A DNA stretch of 64,000 bases from an uncultured Muribaculaceae bacterium (GCA_910587925.1 CAJUOC010000013.1:1-64000); one strand, 5' to 3'. Positions 15,628-27,136 are shown, counted from the stretch's first letter. The notes: a model not told the origin generated them from the letters alone. Program-made: numbers and translations.

Positions 15628-17024
15628 AAATCAAGAATATCATTGCGGCCGCTCTTGTCGGCTGCTCACTCGCGGCCGCTGCCGACGAGTCGCCCCGCTA
15701 TGTCTTTTACTTCATAGGCGACGGCATGGGGCTCAACCCCGTGATGACCGCCGAGACATACAACCGCACCGTGCTCCGCACGGGCAAGCCGCTCACCATG
15801 CTTCAGTTTCCCGTGGCGTCGTGGGCGATGACCTACTCGGCTTCGAGCCGCATCACCGACTCGGCGGCTGCGGGCACAGCGCTCAGCGCCGGAGTCAAGA
15901 CCAAAAATTCCATGCTGGGCATGGGGCCCGATACGACGGCCGTCACGTCGGTGGCAGCTGATCTCTATGACCGAGGCTGGGGCGTGGGTATCGTCACCAG
16001 CGTGGGCGCCGACGATGCCACGCCGGGCGCTTTCTACGCTCATGTGCCCAACCGCAAGCATCAGTACGACATCGACATCGCCGCCGCCCGCTCGGGCTAC
16101 GATTTCATCGCCGGCGCCGGCCTTCACGGCTTTGTGGATAAGGACGGTAAGCCCACCGATGTCGAGGCAGTGATGGCCGACAAGGGCGTGCAGATTGTGC
16201 GTGGCCGCGGCGGCATCGACGCCATCACCTCGCGCCGCGCCGTGCTGCTGTCGGAGGAGGAGCGTCCGACCTGGAATGTCGGCTACACCATCGACTCCAT
16301 CGCCGACGCGCTCACCCTGCAAGACCTCTACATCGCCTGCCTGCGCCAGCTCGAGCGTAACGGCCGCGACCGCTTCTTCATGATGGTCGAGGGCGGCAAT
16401 ATCGACCATGCCCTGCACGGCAACGACGGCGGCGCCGCCATCAAGGAGATTATCAACTTCGACAAGACCCTGGCCATGGCATACGACTTCTATCTGGCCC
16501 ATCCCGACGAGACTCTTATCATCGTCACCGCCGACCACGATACCGGCGGCTCGGCCATGGTACATGCCACCGACTCGCTGGGCGGTCGCACCGAGCCCCG
16601 CCTCGACCTCTACGACTGGCAACGCGTGTCCAAAGAGGCTTTTTCCGACTACTGCAAGGGGGTGCTCAAGTCGCGCATGAACTATACCTGGAGCGATATG
16701 CGCGCCTATCTCACCGAGCAGCTCGGATTTTTTGACCACGTGCCCGTAAGCGCCGCTCAGGAGGAGCAGCTCCGCCGCATGTTTGACGAAACCTTCCTCC
16801 TGCGCAACACCCGCGACCAGGAGACGCTCTACGCCTCATTCAATGCCTTTGCCGTCGAGGTATTCCGCCTGCTCAACGACGCTGCCGGCGTGCGCTTCAC
16901 CAGCACCAGCCATTCCGGTATGCCCGTGCCCGTCTTTGCCGTAGGAGTCGGCGCCGAGCGCTTTGCCCCGGTCAACAACAATATCGACATCCCCGCCCGC
17001 CTGCGCAGCATCCTCGGGATTTAG
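15624..17024 (+). CDS. Exported alkaline phosphatase
   Basis: This 466-residue member of the alkaline phosphatase family hydrolyses phosphate monoesters outside the cytoplasm. Metal and catalytic residues are in place: D33 in IGDGMG, the nucleophile S80 in RITDSAAAG, and then VEGGNIDHALHGND, VTADHDTGG and TSHSGMPVPVFAVG for the remaining metal ligands. The N-terminus reads either as a signal peptide cleaved near residue 20 or as a short lipobox (LVGC, C14), so it may be periplasmic or lipid-anchored. It is the third gene of the nuclease operon, with a 4-base overlap to the GH3 gene. A large inverted repeat begins 25 bases after its stop. Confidence 0.93.
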   Translation: MKIKNIIAAALVGCSLAAAADESPRYVFYFIGDGMGLNPVMTAETYNRTVLRTGKPLTMLQFPVASWAMTYSASSRITDSAAAGTALSAGVKTKNSMLGMGPDTTAVTSVAADLYDRGWGVGIVTSVGADDATPGAFYAHVPNRKHQYDIDIAAARSGYDFIAGAGLHGFVDKDGKPTDVEAVMADKGVQIVRGRGGIDAITSRRAVLLSEEERPTWNVGYTIDSIADALTLQDLYIACLRQLERNGRDRFFMMVEGGNIDHALHGNDGGAAIKEIINFDKTLAMAYDFYLAHPDETLIIVTADHDTGGSAMVHATDSLGGRTEPRLDLYDWQRVSKEAFSDYCKGVLKSRMNYTWSDMRAYLTEQLGFFDHVPVSAAQEEQLRRMFDETFLLRNTRDQETLYASFNAFAVEVFRLLNDAAGVRFTSTSHSGMPVPVFAVGVGAERFAPVNNNIDIPARLRSILGI

Positions 17025-17049
17025 GGACGAGTCAAGAGGGACGAGTCAA

Positions 17050-17153
17050 GAGGGACGAGGGACGAGTTAAGAGGGACGAGAGTGTCGGCATAGGCATCCA
17101 TGCGCATGGGCCTGCCGCCGCCCTCGTCCCTCTTAACTCGTCCCTCGTCCCTC
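17050..17153. terminator. 31-bp inverted repeat after the phosphatase gene
   Basis: A perfect 31-bp inverted repeat (17050-17080 with 17123-17153) encloses a 42-base loop. The arms are themselves built from repeats of GGGACGAG-type units. It can act as a strong terminator or mRNA end-stabiliser between the phosphatase operon and the ribosomal operon. There is no T tract. Confidence 0.6.
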
Positions 17154-17158
17154 GTCCC

Positions 17159-17221
17159 ACTTAACCCGTCCCTCGTCCCACTTAACCCGTCCCTCGTCCC
17201 ACTTAACCCGTCCCTCGTTCC
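17159..17221. repeat. Three 21-bp tandem repeats
   Basis: The unit ACTTAACCCGTCCCTCGTCCC occurs at 17159, 17180 and 17201 (the last with one change). It shares CGTCCCTCG with the right arm of the preceding inverted repeat. An open frame across it on the minus strand is a product of the repeat and is not called a gene. Confidence 0.85.
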
Positions 17222-17241
17222 TATAAATAGTTGTGCAAATG

Positions 17242-17273
17242 TTTGGTGATTAGCGCGATAATTGCTACCTTTG
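17242..17273 (+). promoter_or_regulatory. Main promoter of the str-S10-spc-alpha operon
   Basis: TTTG at 17242-17245 and TACCTTTG at 17266-17273 are separated by 20 bases, an exact match to the Bacteroidetes primary sigma consensus. It is one of the cleanest promoters in the window and is about 150 bases upstream of rpsL. Confidence 0.85.
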
Positions 17274-17279
17274 CAGCGG

Positions 17280-17420
17280 TTTAGAGGGCAGTCACACGCT
17301 CTGCGAGATGTTAACCGTTTGGCGGTTAATGTTTTGCGTGTGCGTCGGGCTGTATTCTGAACCGGATAAATCGAATATCGAACAACGAGATAAGAAACAG
17401 TCATAAACTAAAAAACTAAG
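17280..17420 (+). promoter_or_regulatory. Structured 5' leader of the ribosomal operon
   Basis: The leader of about 140 nt contains a nested structure. An outer stem CACACGC (17293-17299) pairs with GCGTGTG (17336-17342). An inner hairpin TTAACCG (17311-17317) pairs with CGGTTAA (17323-17329). The 3' half is A-rich up to rpsL. It has no T tract after the stem, so autogenous translational control or mRNA stability is more likely than attenuation. This is inference. Confidence 0.5.
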
Positions 17421-17810
17421 ATGCCTACTATTCAGCAATTAGTACGTAAAGGTCGCGTGGCGCTCAAGGATAAGAGCAAGTCGCCCGCGCTGGACTCCTG
17501 CCCGCAGCGTCGCGGTGTGTGTGTCCGCGTGTACACCACGACCCCCAAGAAGCCTAACTCGGCAATGCGTAAAGTGGCCCGTGTGCGCCTCACCAACGGT
17601 AAGGAGGTCAACTCCTACATCCCCGGCGAAGGCCACAACCTGCAGGAGCACTCGATCGTGCTCGTGCGCGGCGGCCGTGTCAAGGACCTCCCCGGTGTAC
17701 GTTACCACATCGTGCGCGGTACCCTCGACACCAGCGGTGTGAAAGACCGCACGCAGCGTCGCTCCAAGTACGGCGCCAAGCGACCCAAGGCCGGTGCAGC
17801 CAAGAAGTAA
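17421..17810 (+). CDS. rpsL: Ribosomal protein S12
   Basis: This 129-residue protein of the 30S decoding centre contacts helix 44 and monitors codon-anticodon pairing. The hallmark TTPKKPNSAMRK and RGGRVKDLPGVRYH loops are present with the lysines whose change gives streptomycin resistance, so the allele looks wild type. It is the first gene of the long ribosomal operon, preceded by an A-rich stretch and no clear Shine-Dalgarno site, as is usual in this phylum. Confidence 0.99.
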   Translation: MPTIQQLVRKGRVALKDKSKSPALDSCPQRRGVCVRVYTTTPKKPNSAMRKVARVRLTNGKEVNSYIPGEGHNLQEHSIVLVRGGRVKDLPGVRYHIVRGTLDTSGVKDRTQRRSKYGAKRPKAGAAKK

Positions 17811-17911
17811 TCCGCAAGGGTGAAGTAAAATCTGAACGCACCACGAGATAAATCCAATCAATTTAACTCGTTTTTGAAAACTCGGTAAAGCTGCTACCAC
17901 AAGGTTGAGTA

Positions 17912-17962
17912 AGCCGACAGGCGACAGAGGTCGCCCACCCGCAGCAGCGGGACACTCCGGCT
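17912..17962 (+). promoter_or_regulatory. Predicted three-way RNA junction between rpsL and rpsG
   Basis: In the 210-base gap, AGCCG (17912-17916) pairs with CGGCT (17958-17962) and encloses two perfect hairpins: GCGAC-AGAG-GTCGC (17921-17934) and CCCGC-AGCA-GCGGG (17938-17951). In E. coli the S12-S7 gap is the S7 autoregulatory target, so a similar role is plausible here. The rest of the gap is A-rich and has no open frame. Confidence 0.5.
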
Positions 17963-18020
17963 GAAGTACACAAGACGCAAGCAACCAAGCACTCAAAAAC
18001 ACAATTGACGAAAGCTTAAA

Positions 18021-18497
18021 ATGAGAAAAGCTAAACCTAAAAAGCGTGTGATCCTGCCCGATCCCGTCTTTGGCGAAGTACGCGTGACAAAGTTTGTCAA
18101 CCACCTCATGTACGACGGTAAGAAAAACACCGCCTTCGCCATCTTCTACAACGCACTGGAGACTGTGAAGTCGAAGCTGCCCAACGAGGAGCTTACCGCC
18201 CTCGAAATCTGGAAGAAAGCCCTCGAGAACGTAACCCCTCAGGTAGAGGTAAAGAGCCGCCGTGTGGGCGGTGCCACCTTCCAGGTGCCTACGGAGATCC
18301 GTCCCGACCGTAAGGAATCCATATCGATGAAAAATCTGATCATCTACGCCCGCAAGCGCGGCGGCAAGACCATGGCCGACAAGCTGGCCGCTGAGATTGT
18401 CGACGCATTCAACAATGCCGGCGGTGCCTTCAAACGCAAGGAGGACATGCACAAGATGGCCGAGGCCAACCGTGCTTTCGCTCACTTCCGCTTCTAA
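18021..18497 (+). CDS. rpsG: Ribosomal protein S7
   Basis: This 158-residue protein nucleates assembly of the 30S head by binding the 3' major domain of 16S rRNA, near the E site. MRKAKPKKRVILPDPVFG and the VGGATFQVPTEIRPDR region are typical of the family. Length is normal. The 210-base structured gap upstream is far longer than other gaps in the operon, consistent with S7-mediated control at this point. It is followed by fusA after 30 bases. Confidence 0.99.
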   Translation: MRKAKPKKRVILPDPVFGEVRVTKFVNHLMYDGKKNTAFAIFYNALETVKSKLPNEELTALEIWKKALENVTPQVEVKSRRVGGATFQVPTEIRPDRKESISMKNLIIYARKRGGKTMADKLAAEIVDAFNNAGGAFKRKEDMHKMAEANRAFAHFRF

Positions 18498-18527
18498 GTT
18501 TTTTCAACGATATAAGCATTATATACA

Positions 18528-20654
<2,127 letters not shown>

Positions 20655-20673
20655 CAAATAACAACCCACAGAT

Positions 20674-20979
20674 ATGAGCCAAAAAATTCGCATTAAACTC
20701 AAATCTTACGACCACAATCTGGTGGACAAGTCCGCCGAGAAGATCGTGAAGACCGTGAAGGCTACCGGCGCCGTCATCAGCGGCCCCATCCCCCTGCCCA
20801 CACACAAGCGCATCTTTACGGTCAACCGCTCGACCTTCGTCAACAAGAAGGCCCGCGAGCAGTTCCAGCTCTCGTCGTACAAGCGCCTCATCGACATCTA
20901 CAACTCCACCGCCAAGACCGTCGACGCCCTGATGAAGCTCGAGCTCCCCAGCGGCGTGGAAGTGGAAATCAAGGTGTGA
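20674..20979 (+). CDS. rpsJ: Ribosomal protein S10
   Basis: This 101-residue component of the 30S head is also known to bind NusB in antitermination. SQKIRIKLKSYDHNLVDKSAEKIV and PLPTHKRIFTVNRS are standard family sequence. It opens the S10 gene block 19 bases after fusA with no separate promoter evident, so the str and S10 blocks look co-transcribed. Confidence 0.99.
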   Translation: MSQKIRIKLKSYDHNLVDKSAEKIVKTVKATGAVISGPIPLPTHKRIFTVNRSTFVNKKAREQFQLSSYKRLIDIYNSTAKTVDALMKLELPSGVEVEIKV

Positions 20980-21034
20980 TACCCCGCGAGAGATAATCAA
21001 CACAGAGACCCAATCAAACTAAATAATCACAGAA

Positions 21035-21652
21035 ATGCCAGGATTAATTGGAAAGAAAATCGGAATGACATCCGTATTCAGTGCCGACGGCAAAAACGTG
21101 CCGTGCACTGTTATCGAAGTAGGTCCTTGCGAAGTCACCCAGGTGAAGACCGTAGCCACCGACGGCTACGACGCCCTCCAGCTCGGCTTTCAGGATGCAA
21201 AAGAGAAGCACCTGACCAAGCCCCAGCTCGGCCACTTCGCCAAAGCCGGTGTGGCTCCCAAGCGCCACTTGGCCGAGTTCAAAGGGTTTGATGGCGAGTA
21301 CAAGCTCGGTGACAAGATCACCGTGGAGCTGTTCTCGGAATCGGACTTCGTCGACATCGTCGGCACCTCGAAAGGCAAAGGCTTCCAGGGCGTGGTAAAG
21401 CGCCACGGCTTCGGCGGTGTGGGCCAGACCACCCACGGCCAGCACAACCGTCTGCGCGCCCCCGGTTCGATCGGCGCCTGCTCGTATCCCGCAAAGGTAT
21501 TCAAGGGCATGCGTATGGCCGGCCAGATGGGCAACAAGCGCGTCACCGTGCAGAATCTTCAGGTAGTGAAGGTAATCGCCGAGCACAACGTGCTCATGAT
21601 CAAGGGCAGCATCCCCGGCTGCAAAGGTTCAATCGTCTTAATTGAGAAATAA
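21035..21652 (+). CDS. rplC: Ribosomal protein L3
   Basis: This 205-residue protein is one of the early assembly proteins of the 50S subunit, with an extension reaching the peptidyl-transferase centre. MPGLIGKKIGMTSVF and the GQTTHGQHNRLRAPGSIGA loop are diagnostic. It begins 55 bases after rpsJ, in an A-rich gap. Confidence 0.99.
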   Translation: MPGLIGKKIGMTSVFSADGKNVPCTVIEVGPCEVTQVKTVATDGYDALQLGFQDAKEKHLTKPQLGHFAKAGVAPKRHLAEFKGFDGEYKLGDKITVELFSESDFVDIVGTSKGKGFQGVVKRHGFGGVGQTTHGQHNRLRAPGSIGACSYPAKVFKGMRMAGQMGNKRVTVQNLQVVKVIAEHNVLMIKGSIPGCKGSIVLIEK

Positions 21653-21653
21653 C

Positions 21654-22274
21654 ATGGAAGTCGCAATTTTAACCAAAGAAGGCAAGGACACTGGCCGCAA
21701 GGCCGTCCTCAACGACGAGGTGTTCGGTATCGAGCCTAACGAGCACGCCATCTATCTCGACGTTAAGCAGTATCTGGCCAACCACCGCCAGGGTACCCAC
21801 AAGAGCAAAGAGCGCAGCGAGGTGAGCGGCTCTACCCGCAAGCTGCACAAGCAGAAGGGCGGCGGCGGCAGCCGTATCGGCGACATCAACTCGCCCGTCC
21901 TCGTAGGCGGCGGCCGCGTCTTCGGCCCCCGTCCCCGCGACTATCGCTTCAAGCTCAACCGCAAGCTCAAGGCTCTGGCCCGCCGCAGCGCTCTGAGCGC
22001 CAAGGCCGCAGCCGGCCAGATCGTGGTCGTAGAGGACTTCACCTTCGAGACCCCCAAGACCAAGGAATACATCAAGTTTGCACAGGACATCAAGGTCGCC
22101 GACAAAAAGGTGCTCCTCGTTTTGTCAACTCGCGAAAATTCCGTATATTTGTCCATCCGTAATGTGCCGAACGCGAAGCTCGCCTCCGCGTCCGACCTCA
22201 ACACGTATGTGATCATGGACAACAACGCCCTGGTCCTCACCGAGGGTAGCCTCGAAATCATTAACAAACTCTAA
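21654..22274 (+). CDS. rplD: Ribosomal protein L4
   Basis: This 206-residue 50S protein has a long loop lining the exit tunnel (here RKLHKQKGGGGSRIGDINSPVLVGGGRVFGPRPRDY). In E. coli L4 represses the S10 operon; no matching leader is visible directly upstream of rpsJ here. I chose the ATG at 21654, one base after the rplC stop; an in-frame ATG four codons earlier lies inside rplC. Confidence 0.98.
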   Translation: MEVAILTKEGKDTGRKAVLNDEVFGIEPNEHAIYLDVKQYLANHRQGTHKSKERSEVSGSTRKLHKQKGGGGSRIGDINSPVLVGGGRVFGPRPRDYRFKLNRKLKALARRSALSAKAAAGQIVVVEDFTFETPKTKEYIKFAQDIKVADKKVLLVLSTRENSVYLSIRNVPNAKLASASDLNTYVIMDNNALVLTEGSLEIINKL

Positions 22275-22289
22275 ACGCAGTACAAGACA

Positions 22290-22580
22290 ATGGAAATCAG
22301 CATCAAGCCCATTCTGACCGAGAAGGCCACCAAGCTCTCCGACAAGCTGCACTGCTACACCTTCGCCGTGTCGCCCGACGCCAACAAGGCTCAGATCAAG
22401 AGCCTCGTGGAGTCGCTTTACGGCGTGAAGGTGGAAAGAGTCAATACCGCCGTGATGCGTCCCAAAAACAAATCACGCTGGACCAAGAGCGGCCTGCTCC
22501 GCGGCAAGACCGAGCGCTGGAAAAAAGCTCTCGTCACCGTGTCCGCCGACCAAACCATCGACTTCTTCAGCAACATCTAA
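22290..22580 (+). CDS. rplW: Ribosomal protein L23
   Basis: This 96-residue protein sits at the tunnel exit and is the docking site for trigger factor and SRP. It opens with ISIKPILTEKATKLSDKLHCYTF and contains VESLYGVKVERVNTAVM, both standard for the family. It lies 15 bases after rplD and 6 before rplB. Confidence 0.98.
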   Translation: MEISIKPILTEKATKLSDKLHCYTFAVSPDANKAQIKSLVESLYGVKVERVNTAVMRPKNKSRWTKSGLLRGKTERWKKALVTVSADQTIDFFSNI

Positions 22581-22586
22581 TAGGAA

Positions 22587-23453
<867 letters not shown>

Positions 23454-23473
23454 TCTGATAACAAGTAGCAATT

Positions 23474-23743
23474 ATGAGTCGTTCATTAAAAAAAGGACCC
23501 TTTATCAGCGTGAAGCTGGAGAAGAAGGTCGAAGCCATGGCCGCCTCGGGCAAGAGCTCCGTCATCAAGACCTGGAGCCGTGCCTCGATGATCGCGCCTG
23601 AATTCGTCGGCCACACCTTCGCCGTGCACAATGGTAATAAATTCATCCCCGTGTATGTCACCGAGAATATGGTGGGTCACAAGCTGGGCGAGTTTGCCCC
23701 CACCCGCACATTCCGCGGCCATGCCGGCAACAAGAAGAAGTAA
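23474..23743 (+). CDS. rpsS: Ribosomal protein S19
   Basis: This 89-residue 30S head protein forms bridges to the 50S subunit together with S13. MSRSLKKGPFISVKLEKKVE and the PEFVGHTFAVHNGNKFIPVYV segment are classic. It has normal length and ends in a basic NKKK. Confidence 0.98.
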   Translation: MSRSLKKGPFISVKLEKKVEAMAASGKSSVIKTWSRASMIAPEFVGHTFAVHNGNKFIPVYVTENMVGHKLGEFAPTRTFRGHAGNKKK

Positions 23744-23787
23744 CAAGGGCCCACGTTAATACATTCCGATAAAACAAAGAAAATAAT

Positions 23788-24201
23788 ATGGGTGTAAGAA
23801 AAAAACAATCAGCCGAAAAGCGTCACGAGGAGCAGAAGCACGTCGCTCTGGCAAAGCTCACCAACGTGCCCACCTCCCCCCGCAAGATGCGTCTGGTAGC
23901 AGACATGGTGCGCGGCCAGGAAGTGTTCCGCGCACTGGGTATCCTTCGGTTCTCCAATAAAGAAGCAGCCCAGCGCCTCGAGAAGCTCCTCCGCAGCGCC
24001 GTGGCCAACTGGGAAGAGAAAAACGAGCGCAAAGCCGAGAGCGGCGAGCTCTACATCAAGACGCTCTACGTAAACTGCGCTCCCATGCTCAAGCGCCTGC
24101 GTCCCGCCCCCCAGGGCCGCGGTTACCGCATCCGCAAGCGCGCCAACCACGTCACCATCATCGTCGACACTATTGATAACGCTAAAACCCGTGAGGCATA
24201 A
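23788..24201 (+). CDS. rplV: Ribosomal protein L22
   Basis: This 137-residue 50S protein has a beta-hairpin that narrows the exit tunnel and is a site of macrolide resistance changes. LTNVPTSPRKMRLVADMVRG and the hairpin CAPMLKRLRPAPQGRGYRIRKR are recognisable and unaltered in length. It is followed by rpsC after 3 bases. Confidence 0.98.
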   Translation: MGVRKKQSAEKRHEEQKHVALAKLTNVPTSPRKMRLVADMVRGQEVFRALGILRFSNKEAAQRLEKLLRSAVANWEEKNERKAESGELYIKTLYVNCAPMLKRLRPAPQGRGYRIRKRANHVTIIVDTIDNAKTREA

Positions 24202-24204
24202 ATA

Positions 24205-24942
24205 ATGGGACAGAAAGTTAATCCTATCAGCAACCGTCTGGGTATCATCCGCGGCTGGGACAGCAACTGGTCTGAGAAAGGCAAGTACCCCGCCAATATC
24301 CTGGAAGACTACAAACTGCGCGAATATCTCAACGTCCGCCTCGCCAAATGCAGCGTATCGCGAGTAGTAATCGAGCGCTCGCTCAAGCTCATCACCATCA
24401 CCATCTGCACCGCCCGTCCCGGCCTGATCATCGGCAAGGGCGGCCAGGATGTGGAGGCCCTGAAGAAAGAGCTCAGCAAGATCACCGACAAAGACGTGCA
24501 GATCAACGTCTTCGAGGTAAAGCGCCCCGAGCTCGACGCTCAGATTGTCGCCGCCACCATCGCCCGTCAGATTGAGGGTAAGGTAGCATACCGCCGTGCC
24601 GTGAAGATGGCCGTGGCCAGCACCATGCGTGCAGGCGCCGAGGGCATCAAGGTGCAGGTATCGGGCCGTCTCAACGGCGCCGAGATTGCCCGCAGCGAGA
24701 TGTTTAAGGAAGGCCGTACTCCTCTGCACACACTCCGTGCCGACATCGACTACGCACTGGTCGAGGCTCACACCAAGGTGGGCGTCATCGGCGTGAAAGT
24801 GTGGATCTGCCGCGGTGAAGTCTACGGCAAGCGCGACCTGGCACCCCAGTTTACCGCCGCCGCAAAAGACGGCCGTCCCGCCGGAGCCGGCGCAGGCGCA
24901 CCCCGTCGCGGAGGCTTCCGTCGTGCCAAAACCAATCGTTAA
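24205..24942 (+). CDS. rpsC: Ribosomal protein S3
   Basis: This 245-residue protein at the mRNA entry tunnel of the 30S subunit contributes to helicase activity. The KH domain has GLIIGKGGQDVEALKKEL. The C-terminus carries a Gly/Ala/Arg-rich extension (about 215-245, PAGAGAGAPRRGGFRRAKTNR region), which is common in Bacteroidetes. Confidence 0.98.
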   Translation: MGQKVNPISNRLGIIRGWDSNWSEKGKYPANILEDYKLREYLNVRLAKCSVSRVVIERSLKLITITICTARPGLIIGKGGQDVEALKKELSKITDKDVQINVFEVKRPELDAQIVAATIARQIEGKVAYRRAVKMAVASTMRAGAEGIKVQVSGRLNGAEIARSEMFKEGRTPLHTLRADIDYALVEAHTKVGVIGVKVWICRGEVYGKRDLAPQFTAAAKDGRPAGAGAGAPRRGGFRRAKTNR

Positions 24943-24965
24943 ACCTCTAAGCCGACAGCAATACA

Positions 24966-25397
<432 letters not shown>

Positions 25398-25403
25398 GCA
25401 GCT

Positions 25404-25601
25404 ATGAAAAAAGAAGAAATCAAAGAACTTAGCACCGCCGACCTGCGCGAGCGCCTCGACCAGATGGAGAAAGAATACCTCCAGCAGAAGGTCAACCACG
25501 CCGTCTCGCCCCTGGACAACCCCGCTAAGATTACCGCCGACCGCCGCATGATCGCCCGCGTCAAGACCGAGCTGCGTGCGCGCGAACTTAAAAACCAGTA
25601 A
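25404..25601 (+). CDS. rpmC: Ribosomal protein L29
   Basis: This 65-residue two-helix protein sits at the tunnel exit. KKEEIKELSTADLRERLDQM and the ADRRMIARVKTELRAREL helix are typical. It lies 6 bases after rplP. Confidence 0.97.
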   Translation: MKKEEIKELSTADLRERLDQMEKEYLQQKVNHAVSPLDNPAKITADRRMIARVKTELRARELKNQ

Positions 25602-25615
25602 CTCCCCCGCACAAA

Positions 25616-25873
25616 ATGGAAAAGAGAAACTTACGTAAAGAGCGCATCGGGGTTGTGACCAGCAACAAAGGCGACAAGACCATCACCGTCACCATCCGTT
25701 GGAAGGAGAAGCATCCCATCTACGGAAAATTTGTCAACAAGAGCAAGAAGTATCACGCTCACGACGAAAACAACGAGTGCAGCGTAGGCGATACCGTACG
25801 CCTCATGGAGACCCGCCCCCTGAGCAAGACCAAGCGCTGGCGCTTAGTAGAAATCATCGAAAAAGTGAAGTAA
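25616..25873 (+). CDS. rpsQ: Ribosomal protein S17
   Basis: This 85-residue primary 16S rRNA-binding protein has an OB fold. RKERIGVVTSNKGDKTITV and METRPLSKTKRWRLVEI are diagnostic. It overlaps nothing and is followed by rplN after 3 bases. Confidence 0.98.
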   Translation: MEKRNLRKERIGVVTSNKGDKTITVTIRWKEKHPIYGKFVNKSKKYHAHDENNECSVGDTVRLMETRPLSKTKRWRLVEIIEKVK

Positions 25874-25876
25874 ACC

Positions 25877-26242
25877 ATGATACAGACTGAATCCCGTTTA
25901 ACCGTAGCCGACAACTCCGGCGCCAAGGAAGCCCTGTGCATCCACGTGCTGGGCGGCACCGGACGCCGCTACGCATCGGTGGGCGACATCATCGTCGTAT
26001 CCGTCAAGAGCGTCATCCCCAGCTCCGACATCAAGAAGGGTACCGTGAGCAAGGCTGTAGTGGTACGCACCAAGAAGGAAATCCGCCGTGTCGACGGCTC
26101 CTACATCCGCTTCGACGACAACGCCTGCGTGCTGCTCAACAACGCCGGCGAGCTCCGCGGCACCCGTATCTTCGGCCCCGTAGCCCGCGAGCTCCGCGCC
26201 ACCAACATGAAGATCGTGTCGCTCGCTCCCGAGGTACTTTAA
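25877..26242 (+). CDS. rplN: Ribosomal protein L14
   Basis: This 121-residue protein forms intersubunit bridges. It opens MIQTESRLTVADNSGAKEAL, and the RGTRIFGPVARELR motif near the end is conserved. It starts the spc block of the long operon without a visible separate promoter. Confidence 0.98.
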   Translation: MIQTESRLTVADNSGAKEALCIHVLGGTGRRYASVGDIIVVSVKSVIPSSDIKKGTVSKAVVVRTKKEIRRVDGSYIRFDDNACVLLNNAGELRGTRIFGPVARELRATNMKIVSLAPEVL

Positions 26243-26270
26243 TCCAAAACCCGTAAAACCGACCAACGTA

Positions 26271-26588
26271 ATGGCTAAATTACATATCAAGAAAGGCGAC
26301 ACGGTGAAGGTCCTCAGCGGCGACGACCGCGGCAAGACCGGCCGCGTGCTCTCTGTGGAGCCCGCCAAGATGCGCGCCATCGTCGAGGGCGTCAACATCG
26401 TCACCAAGGCCACCAAGCCCTCGGCACAGTATCCCCAGGGCGGCCTCATCAAGAAGGAAGCCCCCATCCATATTTCCAACCTCAGCCTCATCGACCCCAA
26501 GACCGGCGCTGCCACCCGCATCGCCATCCGTCGCGAGGACGGCAAGGCTGTGCGTATCGCTAAAAAATCAGGACAGGAGATTAAGTAA
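26271..26588 (+). CDS. rplX: Ribosomal protein L24
   Basis: This 105-residue KOW-domain protein is one of two assembly initiators of the 50S subunit. The KOW motif is KKGDTVKVLSGDDRGKTGRV. Its stop shares one base with the rplE start (TAATG), implying translational coupling. Confidence 0.98.
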   Translation: MAKLHIKKGDTVKVLSGDDRGKTGRVLSVEPAKMRAIVEGVNIVTKATKPSAQYPQGGLIKKEAPIHISNLSLIDPKTGAATRIAIRREDGKAVRIAKKSGQEIK

Positions 26589-27136
26589 TGGAAACCACAC
26601 TCAGCAAAGAATACAAGGAGCGCATCGTGCCTGCCCTGACAAAGGAGTTCGGCTACACCACCCCGATGCAGGTTCCCGCCCTGGAGAAGATTGTCATCAA
26701 CCAGGGCATCGGCGAGGCCACCCAGGACAAGAAGCTGATCGACATCGCCATCAACGAGCTCACGGCCATCACCGGCCAGAAAGCCGTCGCCACCCTGTCG
26801 CGCAAGGATATCTCCAACTTCAAGGTGCGTAAGAAGATGCCCATCGGCGTGCGTGTGACCCTGCGTCGCGAGCGCATGTACGAGTTTCTGGAGCGTCTGG
26901 TGCGTGTGGCTCTGCCCCGTATCCGCGACTTCAAGGGTATCGAAGGCAAGCTCGACGGCCGCGGCAACTACACCCTGGGCATCACCGAGCAGATCATCTT
27001 CCCCGAGATCAACATCGACAACATCAACAAGCTCATGGGCATGAACATCACCTTCGTCACCACCGCCCGCAGCGACGAGGAAGGCTACGCTCTGCTCAAG
27101 CAATTCGGTCTCCCCTTCAAAAACGAAAAGAAATAA
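26588..27136 (+). CDS. rplE: Ribosomal protein L5
   Basis: This 182-residue protein of the 50S central protuberance binds 5S rRNA. VINQGIGEATQDKKLIDIA and the KVRKKMPIGVRVTLR region are standard. The start overlaps the L24 stop by one base, and rpsN follows after 1 base. Confidence 0.98.
   Translation: METTLSKEYKERIVPALTKEFGYTTPMQVPALEKIVINQGIGEATQDKKLIDIAINELTAITGQKAVATLSRKDISNFKVRKKMPIGVRVTLRRERMYEFLERLVRVALPRIRDFKGIEGKLDGRGNYTLGITEQIIFPEINIDNINKLMGMNITFVTTARSDEEGYALLKQFGLPFKNEKK

Noticed and set aside
17159..17221. Short tandem repeats as a CRISPR or minisatellite protein
   Set aside because: The units are contiguous with no spacers, and the overlapping minus-strand frame is repeat-derived and crosses the ribosomal promoter.
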